Shown: in pieces, positions 15,822 through 23,647 of the stretch
Layout: every line of letters begins with the position of its first letter
Position numbering within the stretch: position 1 is the first letter of the stretch
Assembly (NCBI RefSeq): GCF_028752835.1
Contig: NZ_CP087952.1
Span: forward strand, 1,655,041 to 1,719,040
DNA length: 64,000 nucleotides
Source: Desulfosarcina sp. BuS5
GTDB lineage: Bacteria; Desulfobacterota; Desulfobacteria; Desulfobacterales; BuS5
Direction: 5' to 3'
Position numbers and translations under genes: made by a program
Notes under the pieces: model-generated
Told to the model about the DNA's origin: nothing
The model's input: only the letters and a program-made list of their open reading frames with translations
The model's database searches: none

Positions 15822-15922
15822 TATAAACCATCAGGCACTGGAACGCAAAATTTTTCTTAAAAAAATTTGCGGTTAGATATTAAATTTTAAACTCAAAACG
15901 ATTATTGCCCGTGAACGGTTAC

Positions 15923-16267
15923 GACATATTTTCCATGGAAGATGAAATTCCAAAACTCCTTAATCTGAATCTTTTTGACGATGTCCGCCTTAAAGCCATT
16001 TTAAGTCAAATCGAAAGAAGTCCGTCCGGTGGTTTTGCCTGGATCGGATTTCTTGACGGGGTAGGGGAGAGCCAGGTGACAATCGTTGTTGAAGGAGAAA
16101 AGATTTCAGGTACAATAATAATGCTTGGACTTTATTATCAGATACGCCATGCCGAAAATGATTTACATCTTATCCGCGAAATTGATTCATCTGTTTTTTC
16201 CCAGGCGGCCTCAAAACATCTATCTGCAACCGGGCTGCTCTCCATGGAATCCGCCCCTACGGGCTGA
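15923..16267 (+). pseudogene. Fragment resembling a metalloprotease propeptide
   Basis: After the right IS end a frame continues for about 115 codons: FAWIGFLDGVGESQVTIVVE, then GEKISGTIIMLGLYYQIRHA, then LIREIDSSVF, stop at 16265-16267. The GTI...G..Y.IR....G.H.I.E.D pattern recalls propeptides of secreted M12-type zinc metalloproteases. No catalytic domain follows. The start has been removed by the IS insertion. Family assignment is tentative. Confidence 0.4.
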
Positions 16268-16309
16268 TAATCGAATAACTTTTTCATATTGCACCCGTTA
16301 ATAACGTCC

Positions 16310-17020
16310 CTAAAGATGTGAGAGGTGGGGATGGGTATGCTGATGAATATGGAATTCCTTGTCGGTAATGATGCGGCCATTTTCAAGATTAATAATGGAA
16401 TCGGTTATCCTTTCAAGAAGATCGCTTTCATGTGATATCATTATCAGGGAGAGTGGTAGTTTTTCAAGCAGGTCTACAATGCGAGCCTTTGTTGCATCGT
16501 CAAGACCTGTTGTCGGCTCATCCAGGAGCAGGATTTCCGGCTCCATGGCAAGGACGGTGGCCAGGGATACAAGCCTTTTTTCGCCACCGGAGAGTTTGTA
16601 GGTTACCCGATCTTCAAAACCGGATAACCCAAGAAAATTTAAGGTTTTTTTGGCTGTTTCCACAGCTTCTTCTTTGGTTTTTCCCAAGTTTAGGGGGCCG
16701 AAGGCAACATCTTCTAAAACTGTGGGTGAGAACAACTGGTCGTCGGAATCCTGGAAAAGAAGTCCTGTTTTTTGACGTATTTTTTTGAAATCTTTTTCAT
16801 CAACAACCGGTTGGCCGAAAATTTCAATACTGCCTGAGGAAGGCTTCAGCAGACCCATGATAATATGCAACAGGGTTGTTTTGCCTCCTCCGTTCGGCCC
16901 GACCAGTCCCAGTTTCCGGCCTTGGCATAATTCAAGATTAAGATTGTCGAGAACCTTTTTCCCGCCCGGATATGAGTAGCAGATATCGGTAAGATTGATT
17001 ACAAGATTGTTCCGGTCCAC
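16310..17020 (-). CDS. cbiO: Ni/Co ECF transporter ATPase (CbiO)
   Basis: The 236-residue ABC ATPase has Walker A GLVGPNGGGKTTLL, Q-loop TGLLFQDSDDQLFSPTV (the DDQLF signature typical of CbiO/EcfA), LSGGEKRLVSLA, Walker B ILLLDEPT and switch ISHE. It powers cobalt or nickel import with CbiQ and CbiM encoded just upstream on the same strand. The C-terminus ends HIHQHTHPHLSHL, a histidine-rich tail that probably binds metal and could sense it. The gene overlaps cbiQ by 22 bp. Confidence 0.9.
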   Translation of the reverse strand: MDRNNLVINLTDICYSYPGGKKVLDNLNLELCQGRKLGLVGPNGGGKTTLLHIIMGLLKPSSGSIEIFGQPVVDEKDFKKIRQKTGLLFQDSDDQLFSPTVLEDVAFGPLNLGKTKEEAVETAKKTLNFLGLSGFEDRVTYKLSGGEKRLVSLATVLAMEPEILLLDEPTTGLDDATKARIVDLLEKLPLSLIMISHESDLLERITDSIINLENGRIITDKEFHIHQHTHPHLSHL

Positions 17021-17757
17021 TCCATTACACCCAAGATAATAATAAAAGAGATTATTAATAGAAAAGCGAATAAGTCTTTTTTTGTCATGGAAAAAGTGCT
17101 CAAGCTGTAAAAGCGCCCGTTAAAACCGCGACAAAGCATGGCATTGTGAACTCTTTTGGCACGATCCGAGCTTTTTACCAGCAGCATACCCACAAGATAG
17201 GCAAATGTTTTATAAGTATGTAGATTTGTGCGGGGTGCAAATCCACGAATTTTCATGGCATTTACAAGCCGTAAATATTCTCGGTAAATTACGTGAATAT
17301 AGCGGAAAGTAAAAAAAAAGAGCTGCACCAGCTTTGTTGGAACGCCCAGTTTATGCATGGCATGTCCGATAGTAAATATCCTGGTTGAGGCTATAACGGC
17401 TATAAACATGAGCATCATGGCATTAGATTTAATAGTGATCTGCGCGGCATAAAGCACTCCGGCCTTTGTTGCGGCCAGGGGGCCCATGAAAAAAATGGGA
17501 TCACCCTTAACGGTAAAAGGGAGCGTCAGCCATAATAATATAATTAGTATATTTACCGGGATCAGTCTTTTGCAGATCTCCTTCAGGGAAACCCCGGCCG
17601 GCAGTAGAATTATAAGGCTGCCAAACAGTGCTGTAACCAGGGTTGCAAACTTGTATGAGACAGCTACAACAATCGAAAAAACCAATAGACCAATAAACTT
17701 AACACGCGGATCAACACGTTGTAAAAAGGAGTCCGGTATTAGTAATTCTTCAATCAT
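16999..17757 (-). CDS. cbiQ: Ni/Co ECF transporter transmembrane (T) component CbiQ
   Basis: ATG 17757 is chosen over upstream alternatives because its ATGATTGA overlaps the stop of the preceding gene. The 252-residue membrane protein has the CbiQ pattern: SFLQRVDPRVKFIGLLVFSI at the N-terminus, several hydrophobic helices, and VNAMKIRGFAPRTNLHTYKT plus DRAKRVHNAMLCRGFNGRFY, the two Ala-x-x-x-RG coupling helices that contact the ATPase. Confidence 0.9.
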   Translation of the reverse strand: MIEELLIPDSFLQRVDPRVKFIGLLVFSIVVAVSYKFATLVTALFGSLIILLPAGVSLKEICKRLIPVNILIILLWLTLPFTVKGDPIFFMGPLAATKAGVLYAAQITIKSNAMMLMFIAVIASTRIFTIGHAMHKLGVPTKLVQLFFFTFRYIHVIYREYLRLVNAMKIRGFAPRTNLHTYKTFAYLVGMLLVKSSDRAKRVHNAMLCRGFNGRFYSLSTFSMTKKDLFAFLLIISFIIILGVMEWTGTIL

Positions 17758-18400
17758 TTTTATTCTTTTTTCCATTGCTGAAATAGAGTGCAACGCCTGC
17801 AAGCCCAAAGATATAGCCCAGGCCGCCGATTACATCTTTTATTTCCGGTCCCTTTGTATATGAGTCTTCCAGCATTTTAATCACAGGATCAAGCTTACGG
17901 TCTAATGTTTTTTCGATAATATCTCTGATTTCTTCCTTTGTGAAAGATGTAGAGCGGTGTTGCAAATCAGATCCGTTATAAACAAAACTGTCGGCAGAAG
18001 GTTCACCACCTGAATGTTCAGACTTTTTTTGGTCCGGAGCCGGAGCGCCTGTTATTTCATCAGATAATATTTTCCATTCCGCCTTATGTCCCATGGAGGC
18101 ATTTAAGACAATCCGCAGGTCTGTCCGGGCAGGTATCTGAAAAGAGAATTCTCCTTTTTGATCTGTTTTACCCTGCAGGAGCAACTCATTATCCTTGTTA
18201 TAGACCAGGATATCTGCGTTGATTGCTTTTTTGCCGCCGCTGAACTTGCTCCGGGTATGGATTGTGTCTCCATCGACCCACGCAAATACCATAACCTTGT
18301 GCGCAAATACGGTGGCGCTGAAACAGGGCAGCATCAACAGCCCGATGGCAGTAAAGTTAAGGATAAGTTTTTTGTTGAAAAGATTAAAGTTAAAATACAT
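17750..18400 (-). CDS. NikL/CbiL-like accessory protein of the Ni/Co transporter
   Basis: The protein has 216 residues. A signal peptide ends at TVFAHKV, leaving His near the mature N-terminus. A beta domain follows (FSGGKKAINADILVYNKDN, GKTDQKGEFSFQIPARTDLR, LNASMGHKAEWKI), then a flexible linker, a short coiled-coil (TKEEIRDIIEKTLDRKLDP) and a C-terminal transmembrane helix. NikL-type subunits assist the CbiMQO core in handling nickel or cobalt outside the membrane. It sits between cbiM and cbiQ and overlaps both. Confidence 0.8.
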   Translation of the reverse strand: MYFNFNLFNKKLILNFTAIGLLMLPCFSATVFAHKVMVFAWVDGDTIHTRSKFSGGKKAINADILVYNKDNELLLQGKTDQKGEFSFQIPARTDLRIVLNASMGHKAEWKILSDEITGAPAPDQKKSEHSGGEPSADSFVYNGSDLQHRSTSFTKEEIRDIIEKTLDRKLDPVIKMLEDSYTKGPEIKDVIGGLGYIFGLAGVALYFSNGKKNKND

Positions 18401-19007
18401 CAGTCCTACCCTCCAGAAGTTCGGGTTTTACGCTTTTAAGGAATAAAGTACATATGGAGGTTAATCCGCCTTCGATAAACATTACCGGCAGATGAGCGGC
18501 AAGTATCAGTTTCGATGTCGGTAAAAATGCTTCGCCTGTAAGATAAAGAGACAGGGCTACGAGTATAGCGGAAAAGAAAACAGCGAAAAAACCTGACCCG
18601 AATGAAGCCATAATAAATAAAGTCCTGTTTCTGTTACTTTTGATACACCATCCGAACATATAAAAACAGACTATCGCAGGAAAAGCCATATTAAAAGTAT
18701 TCACTCCGAGAGATGTGATTCCTCCAAATTGAAAAAGGAGGGCCTGGAGCAGTAAACCTGTCATAATGGCCGGGAAGGCCTGCCATCCGAGAATAAGACC
18801 CAGCAGTCCGTTCAGGATTAAGTGCACAGAAGCAGGTCCTATGGGAACATGTACCAGGGATGCTACAAAAAAAGCGGCGGACATGATTCCAACTGAAGGA
18901 ATCTCCTGGGTATCAATTTTTTTTAACCCGATAATCACACCGACGGCAGTAAGTACAGCTCCTGCCGCCAGTATGCCGGGGGATAATACGCCTTCTGAAA
19001 TATGCAT
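18390..19007 (-). CDS. cbiM: Ni/Co ECF transporter substrate-binding membrane protein CbiM
   Basis: The start MHISEGVLSPG carries the conserved N-terminal Met-His that binds Ni2+ or Co2+ in CbiM/NikM; the initiating Met is part of the site, which fixes the start. The 205-residue protein has about six or seven helices, with HVPIGPASVHLILNGLLGLI (second His-loop) and GGITSLGVNTFNMA. Sequence alone does not separate nickel from cobalt. It lies between the DUF4198 gene and the NikL-like gene. Confidence 0.92.
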   Translation of the reverse strand: MHISEGVLSPGILAAGAVLTAVGVIIGLKKIDTQEIPSVGIMSAAFFVASLVHVPIGPASVHLILNGLLGLILGWQAFPAIMTGLLLQALLFQFGGITSLGVNTFNMAFPAIVCFYMFGWCIKSNRNRTLFIMASFGSGFFAVFFSAILVALSLYLTGEAFLPTSKLILAAHLPVMFIEGGLTSICTLFLKSVKPELLEGRTDVF

Positions 19008-19022
19008 TGAGTTACTTTACCA

Positions 19023-19799
19023 TTATTTCATATCGTGAAATTTGACCCAGATAACAGCGCCTATCTCGACATCCTTTTCAACACCCTTGAATAACATCTT
19101 TTTATCCGAGGTGTTTAACGCGGCAAAACCCCACCATCCCCCTTTTGGAGCAGCATAGGTGAAGACTCCGTTTTTATCGGCCTTGATAGTCTGGGTTACC
19201 ATATAATCCGTTGGGGCTGTTATTTTGCCGTCTTTATTATAATATTCTACTTCTACTTCTGCATACGGCACAGGTTTCCCGTCTAATTTTACTATGCCCT
19301 GAAAGATATTGCCGGTATAAAGTCCGAAAGGTTTTGAAAGGGGTATAATCTCCGTTTTAAGGCCAATCTCTTCGTCCCAGCCCTCATCATCGCCGAATGC
19401 GGTTACTACAGTCTTGGTGTAATGGATGATATAGCAATCCTCAGCCGGTTCCCAGTAAGGCTTGGGCGTCATGTAAAACATGTAGACCCCCGGCATTTTT
19501 ACACTATAATCAATAATCCAGGCGGTATGGCCCATCACCTCGGTTTTTTTAAGTTCGTTTATTAGATCAATCTTTTTTCCATTAGCCATTACCTTGCAGA
19601 TATCCGGCTTAACCAGTTCCATACCGGATAATTCAAAAGGATGCGAAAAAGAAAGTCTGATTTTTATATTTTTATTATCATCCTGCATTACCATTGAGTC
19701 GGAAGGAATAATCATTCCGAAATGAGCAAGGCCGGTTCCTGCAAAAAAGAAAGATAATGCGCAAAAAATAGTAATCAAAGCCACCTGTTTTTTTATCAT
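19023..19799 (-). CDS. DUF4198 protein (NikK-like periplasmic accessory)
   Basis: ATG 19799 follows a good GGGAGG Shine-Dalgarno sequence and is preferred to upstream codons. The 258-residue product has a signal peptide ending at GLAHFGMIIP, with a His at the start of the mature protein. Two beta domains follow (LSFSHPFELSGMELVKPD; AWIIDYSVKMPGVYMFYMTP; GIVKLDGKPVPYAEVEVEYY). NikK-type DUF4198 proteins head nickel ECF operons, and this gene is the first in the minus-strand operon. Confidence 0.85.
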   Translation of the reverse strand: MIKKQVALITIFCALSFFFAGTGLAHFGMIIPSDSMVMQDDNKNIKIRLSFSHPFELSGMELVKPDICKVMANGKKIDLINELKKTEVMGHTAWIIDYSVKMPGVYMFYMTPKPYWEPAEDCYIIHYTKTVVTAFGDDEGWDEEIGLKTEIIPLSKPFGLYTGNIFQGIVKLDGKPVPYAEVEVEYYNKDGKITAPTDYMVTQTIKADKNGVFTYAAPKGGWWGFAALNTSDKKMLFKGVEKDVEIGAVIWVKFHDMK

Positions 19800-19827
19800 A
19801 AGAGCCTCCCTATAGAGCAAAAAAGAG

Positions 19828-19880
19828 CAAAAAAAAACCACGAGCCTGTGGCATCTTTGTGATACCCATTCCTTCGTGGT
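19828..19880 (-). terminator. Terminator-like hairpin in the leader of the Ni/Co operon
   Basis: Read on the minus strand, ACCACGA (19880-19874) and TCGTGGT (19843-19837) pair, followed by a run of nine T. It lies between the promoter candidate and the first gene of the operon, so it could be an attenuator. The 30-nt region inside the loop might hold further structure. Confidence 0.5.
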
Positions 19881-19945
19881 CTGGTTTTATTTATTGTAAA
19901 AAATATTGAAAACTAAAACAGGCTTCAGCCAGTCATTATTTTTTT

Positions 19946-19973
19946 AATATACTAAATAAGGCAGACAAGTCAA
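19946..19973 (-). promoter_or_regulatory. Promoter candidate of the Ni/Co transporter operon
   Basis: On the minus strand TTGACT (19973-19968) and TATATT (19951-19946) are 16 bp apart. Transcription would start near 19938, giving a leader of about 140 nt that contains the hairpin at 19828-19880. The rest of 19842-20194 shows no gene. Confidence 0.5.
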
Positions 19974-20049
19974 CGAATTTAAAAATTTTTATCCGGACAA
20001 TAATAAACTTCATTCGCTATCAATGAATTATATCAGACCGTTAAAAGCC

Positions 20050-20080
20050 TTGACATGGCTATGCTGGATATGTGTATACT
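20050..20080 (+). promoter_or_regulatory. Promoter candidate for the DUF4197 gene
   Basis: TTGACA at 20050-20055 and TATACT at 20075-20080 are 19 bp apart; TGTATA at 20073 would give 17 bp. The gene starts about 115 bp downstream. Confidence 0.4.
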
Positions 20081-20105
20081 AAACACGGGTAGTGAGTAAT
20101 AATAT

Positions 20106-20130
20106 GAGGCACTTGGCTGGCAAGGCGCGA
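20106..20130. repeat. Internal fragment of the small inverted-repeat element
   Basis: GAGGCACTTGGCTGGCAAGG and the following CGCGA are the reverse complement, with one mismatch, of the segment at 1429-1453 inside the element at 1331-1486. GAGCCCTTAAG follows immediately, which recalls the element end. Confidence 0.55.
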
Positions 20131-20194
20131 GCCCTTAAGTTGTTTTAAATAATCAAAAAAGATTTGAGATTAATAAGTTATGAGGGAGTAGAAA

Positions 20195-20947
20195 ATGAAA
20201 AAAATTTATATTTTTACGATTGTGGTTATACTATCCTTTGCCGGCATTGCCCAAGCCGGATTGTTTGATTTTATTTTTAAAGGAGTAGTGGGCAAATCCA
20301 GTCAGGAAACAGATACAAATACCACTCCAATAGATAATAGCAAAATAATTCCGGGCTTAAAAGAAGCTCTTACAATAGGAACACGCAACGCAATCGATAC
20401 TGTTTCAAAAACAGACGGTTATTTCGGCAACAAGGATATTGAGATTCTGATGCCCGAAAAGATTCAGATGGTAGCTAATATTTTAAAACAAGCCGGATTT
20501 AAGGACCATGTCGACAATTTCATACTCAGCATGAACCGGGCCGCAGAAAAGGCAGGTCCAAAGGCAGCCCCTTTGTTTGTTGATGCCATAAAAGAGATGT
20601 CCGTTAAAGATGCCGGGAATATCCTTAACGGAGGAGATACCGCAGCGACAGACTATTTTAAAAATAAAACCTCGGACAAACTTTATGAGGCATTTAAACC
20701 AACAGTTTCATCCAGCATGAATACAGTTGGTGTGACACGCTCATACAAAGAGATGATGAATAAGTATCAATCCATCATCACCACCACCATGCCTTTTATC
20801 AAAAAAGACTCTCTTGACCTGGATGACTATGTAACCGACAAGGCCATAAGCGGGCTTTTCTACATGGTAGGCCAGGAAGAAAAGAAAATCAGGACCGATC
20901 CTGCTGCACGGGTCACTGATCTGCTTAAGACAGTCTTTGCCAAATAA
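20195..20947 (+). CDS. Exported DUF4197 domain protein
   Basis: The 250-residue product has a signal peptide (IAQAGLFDF) and the DUF4197 pattern: IIPGLKEALTIGTRNAIDTV, then GYFGNKDIEILMPEKIQ, then FILSMNRAAEKAGPKAAPLF, GDTAATDYFKNKTSDKLYEA, and a C-terminal YVTDKAISGLFYMVGQEEKK. The family is a helical periplasmic protein of unknown function in Proteobacteria and Desulfobacterota. It is a single gene, and its TAA stop lies in the TAAG that borders an element end. Confidence 0.88.
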   Translation: MKKIYIFTIVVILSFAGIAQAGLFDFIFKGVVGKSSQETDTNTTPIDNSKIIPGLKEALTIGTRNAIDTVSKTDGYFGNKDIEILMPEKIQMVANILKQAGFKDHVDNFILSMNRAAEKAGPKAAPLFVDAIKEMSVKDAGNILNGGDTAATDYFKNKTSDKLYEAFKPTVSSSMNTVGVTRSYKEMMNKYQSIITTTMPFIKKDSLDLDDYVTDKAISGLFYMVGQEEKKIRTDPAARVTDLLKTVFAK

Positions 20948-20966
20948 GGGCTCGCGCAAAAATAAC
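20944..20966. repeat. Left-end copy of the small inverted-repeat element
   Basis: TAAGGGCTCGCGCAAAAATA matches the left target site plus terminal repeat at 1327-1347 with one mismatch. It overlaps the stop codon of the DUF4197 gene. The right part of the element is missing, replaced by another repeat pair at 20985. Confidence 0.6.
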
Positions 20967-20984
20967 TCCAACGCTACAAAAAAT

Positions 20985-21150
20985 GGGGTCAAGTCTATGT
21001 TTGACCCTTGATGATAAAAGAGAAGGATTAAACATTGATTTTGTCTTATCAAAAGAGAGTTTCGAGGCTTAAAAATATAACTGGAAAACTAAAACCATAC
21101 ATGTAAAAAGCAGATCAATATTAATAAGGGTCAAAAGTAGACTTGACCCC
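20985..21150. repeat. 166-bp inverted-repeat pair around non-coding DNA
   Basis: GGGGTCAAGTCTATGTTTGA plus CCCTT at 20985-21009 is repeated inverted at 21126-21150 with two mismatches. The 116 bp between them code for nothing recognisable. The ends resemble those that border REP-type transposase genes in related bacteria, so this is probably a non-autonomous relic. Confidence 0.6.
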
Positions 21151-21163
21151 TTTCGTCCTCCAC

Positions 21164-22102
21164 TTATACCGTTTTTATCTCTGTGCCGGCATCACCGGCA
21201 ACGGCGGCGTCAATCTCTTGAACGGAACATATAACAGCCCTCTTCCCCTGATTAATGATAAACTGCACGGCCGCCTCAATTTTAGGCCCCATTGAGCCGG
21301 CAGGGAAATGTCCCTCCTGCATATATTTATCCGCTTTTTCCGGGGTTAGTTTGCGAAGAAATTTTTCATTGGCCCGGCCGTAATTCAGCGCTGCGCCTCT
21401 GACATCAGTGGCAATTATAAAAATATCCACTCCCACCTCATCGGCAAGTTTGGCGCTGGCCAGGTCTTTATCGATAACTGCGTCAACACCACAAAAAGTG
21501 CGGCCTTCACGTATCACCGGGATACCCCCGCCCCCGCAGCAGATAACGATGAAACCCATTTGAATAAGTTTTTTTATTTCATTTTTTTCTACTATGCTTA
21601 CCGGCCTGGGTGAGACAACAACCCGGCGGTACCCTTTTGCTGTTTTGCGAGTAGTATAAGGGGTTGAGGCCGCCTCCTCCCTGGAGTATACCGGGCCGAT
21701 CGGCTTGGATGGATTCTGAAAAGCAGGATCTTTCTCGTCAACCACCACATAACTGATCAGACTGACCAGGGGCTGAGCATGAATACCCAGTTTCATAAGC
21801 TGACTGTCGAGGGTCGATTCTATCATATAACCGAGCTGGCCCTGGGTTTGTGCAACCAGGATTTCCAAAGGCAAAGGCCGGACTTCTGCACAAGATTCCT
21901 GCTGTAACAACAGATTGCCGACCTGGGGACCGTTCCCGTGGGTTATTATGATCCTGAACTTTTTTGAAAGCCCGGCAATCTGGCGCACAGGTATCTTTAA
22001 ATTATCAAACTGCTGTTCTATGCTGCCTTCCTGACCTTTGCCTATCAAGGCGTTGCCGCCAAGTGCAATCAGCAGAATTTTTTGTTTGTTTTTAATATTC
22101 AT
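21164..22102 (-). CDS. arcC: Carbamate kinase
   Basis: The 312-residue enzyme has the amino-acid-kinase fold: LLIALGGNALIGKG at the N-terminus, ITHGNGPQVGNLLLQQE, VAQTQGQLGYMIES, ICCGGGGIPVI, GVDAVIDKDLASAKLA and GSMGPKIEAAVQFI. It transfers phosphate between ATP and carbamate (carbamoyl phosphate + ADP = ATP + CO2 + NH3). Length is normal. It overlaps the upstream GTPase gene by 4 bp. The pair is often kept together, but no arginine deiminase genes are near, so the source of carbamoyl phosphate is unclear. Confidence 0.93.
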   Translation of the reverse strand: MNIKNKQKILLIALGGNALIGKGQEGSIEQQFDNLKIPVRQIAGLSKKFRIIITHGNGPQVGNLLLQQESCAEVRPLPLEILVAQTQGQLGYMIESTLDSQLMKLGIHAQPLVSLISYVVVDEKDPAFQNPSKPIGPVYSREEAASTPYTTRKTAKGYRRVVVSPRPVSIVEKNEIKKLIQMGFIVICCGGGGIPVIREGRTFCGVDAVIDKDLASAKLADEVGVDIFIIATDVRGAALNYGRANEKFLRKLTPEKADKYMQEGHFPAGSMGPKIEAAVQFIINQGKRAVICSVQEIDAAVAGDAGTEIKTV

Positions 22103-23430
22103 GGCAATCTCATCATGATATTCAGTTGACCGATAAGCGCCTCTTCCAGGGTTGGAAAACCATGATCCCTGTATTCATAACGGACACGCAGAGCAGGCTT
22201 TTTTATATCCAGGATCCGGCGCAGGTGGATCGGTGTGGCAAAAATAACAAGATCGCACTCAGCCTTGTCAATGGTACGTTCCAGGTCGTGAATCTGTTCC
22301 GGATTGTATCCCATGGCCGGCAGGACGGAATCAATATGCGGATATTTTTTGAAAGTATCTTTAATAGTGCCGACGGCATAAGGCCTGGGATCAACAATTT
22401 TTGAAGCTTTATGCATTTTGGCGGCAATATAGCCTGCTCCGAATTTCATTTCACCATGGGTCAGGGTTGGACCGTCTTCCACTACCAGAACCTTTTTATC
22501 ACGGATCATTTCGGGCCGCTTAACCAGTACTGGTGATTCAGCCAGGACTATTTCAGCTTCCGGCGCATGAATCTTGATGTTTTTCATAACCTGCCGCACC
22601 CCTTCCTCGGGGGCGGTGTCCACTTTGTTTATTATTGCTATATCGGCCATGATCATGTTGGTCTCACCAGGGTAATATAGAAGTTCGTGGCCGGCCCGGT
22701 GAGGGTCAAAGAGTACAATATGCACAGCGGGTGCGTAAAAGGGGGTATCATTGTTCCCTCCGTCCCATACAATTATATCAGCCTCTTTTTCCGCAGCTTT
22801 GAGAATTTTTTCGTAATCTATACCTGAATAAACCACAATTCCCTGTTCCACCAGGGGTTCATACTCTTCTCTTTCTTCAATTGTGCATCTATGTTTTTCA
22901 AAATCGCTGTATTCGGAAAATCGCTGAACTTCCTGGAGCCTTAAATCTCCATACGGCATGGGATGCCTGACGGTTACAACATTTTTGCCCTTTCTTTGCA
23001 GTATTTCGCAGACTTTGCGCGAGGTCTGTGATTTACCGCATCCGGTTCTCACAGCGCAAACCGACACAACCGGTCTGTTTGATTTAAGCATGGTGTAGGC
23101 GGCCCCGATCATGGTGAAATCAGCGCCTTCAGCCATAACAATAGAAGCCTTGTGCATTACATCCTCATGCGTAACATCGGAATAGGAAAATACAACCAGA
23201 TCTACTTTATGTTTCCGTATCAGCCCGGCCAGCTTTTCTTCAGGATATATCGGAATCCCTTTGGGATATAAGTCGCCTGCCAGTTCCGGAGGATAAAGTC
23301 TTCCTTCAATATCCGGAATCTGGGCTGCTGTGAAACATATGACCCTGTAGCGGGGATTATCCCTGAAATATACATTAAAATTGTGGAAATCTCTGCCGGC
23401 CGCTCCCATGATGATCGCTTTTTCTATCAT
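22099..23430 (-). CDS. Cyclic 2,3-diphosphoglycerate synthetase-like GTPase
   Basis: The 443-residue product starts with a Rossmann-like domain (IIMGAAGRDFHNFNVYFRDN) and has a P-loop VRTGCGKSQTSRKV near residue 130. ADIIVWDGGNNDTPF, then IINKVDTAPEEG (GTPase NKxD) and VVEDGPTLTHGEMKFGAGYI follow. It matches the COG2403 family related to archaeal cyclic-2,3-diphosphoglycerate synthetase. In bacteria the product is not established. Translational coupling with carbamate kinase is conserved in many anaerobes, suggesting a shared nitrogen- or phosphate-linked function. Confidence 0.82.
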   Translation of the reverse strand: MIEKAIIMGAAGRDFHNFNVYFRDNPRYRVICFTAAQIPDIEGRLYPPELAGDLYPKGIPIYPEEKLAGLIRKHKVDLVVFSYSDVTHEDVMHKASIVMAEGADFTMIGAAYTMLKSNRPVVSVCAVRTGCGKSQTSRKVCEILQRKGKNVVTVRHPMPYGDLRLQEVQRFSEYSDFEKHRCTIEEREEYEPLVEQGIVVYSGIDYEKILKAAEKEADIIVWDGGNNDTPFYAPAVHIVLFDPHRAGHELLYYPGETNMIMADIAIINKVDTAPEEGVRQVMKNIKIHAPEAEIVLAESPVLVKRPEMIRDKKVLVVEDGPTLTHGEMKFGAGYIAAKMHKASKIVDPRPYAVGTIKDTFKKYPHIDSVLPAMGYNPEQIHDLERTIDKAECDLVIFATPIHLRRILDIKKPALRVRYEYRDHGFPTLEEALIGQLNIMMRLP

Positions 23431-23647
23431 ATTTATCCCTTTCCGGATATCCTTTACAAAACTGAATTTTCTGTTATCTTTAATGTTATCATAATGAAAC
23501 TACACTTTCAATATACCCGGATTTGATTTTTTTTGGGAATCAATATAGATTTCTACATTATCCATAGCGCATTGAAATTATATTCATAAGATTAAAGAAA
23601 CAATGTTTTTGAATTTATAAATTCCTGATTAACAGGAGGTCAAAATA

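Larger units (their letters stand above)
13112..15922. mobile_element. IS66-like element carrying a DruA-like gene (2811 bp)
   Basis: The ends are perfect 15-bp inverted repeats, GTAACCGTTCACGGG at 13112-13126 and its complement at 15908-15922. Inside, on the minus strand, are an IS66-type transposase and an upstream DUF4338/DruA-like gene overlapping it by 11 bp. No TnpA/TnpB helper genes are seen. The flanks (TATAATTT and GACATATT) show no target duplication, and different genes lie on either side, so recombination or deletion has occurred since insertion. Confidence 0.8.

Noticed and set aside
15923-16267. The frame after the IS66-like element as the rest of the NikA-like protein
   Set aside because: Its sequence does not resemble any part of family 5 binding proteins and looks like a protease propeptide; the flanks also lack a target duplication.
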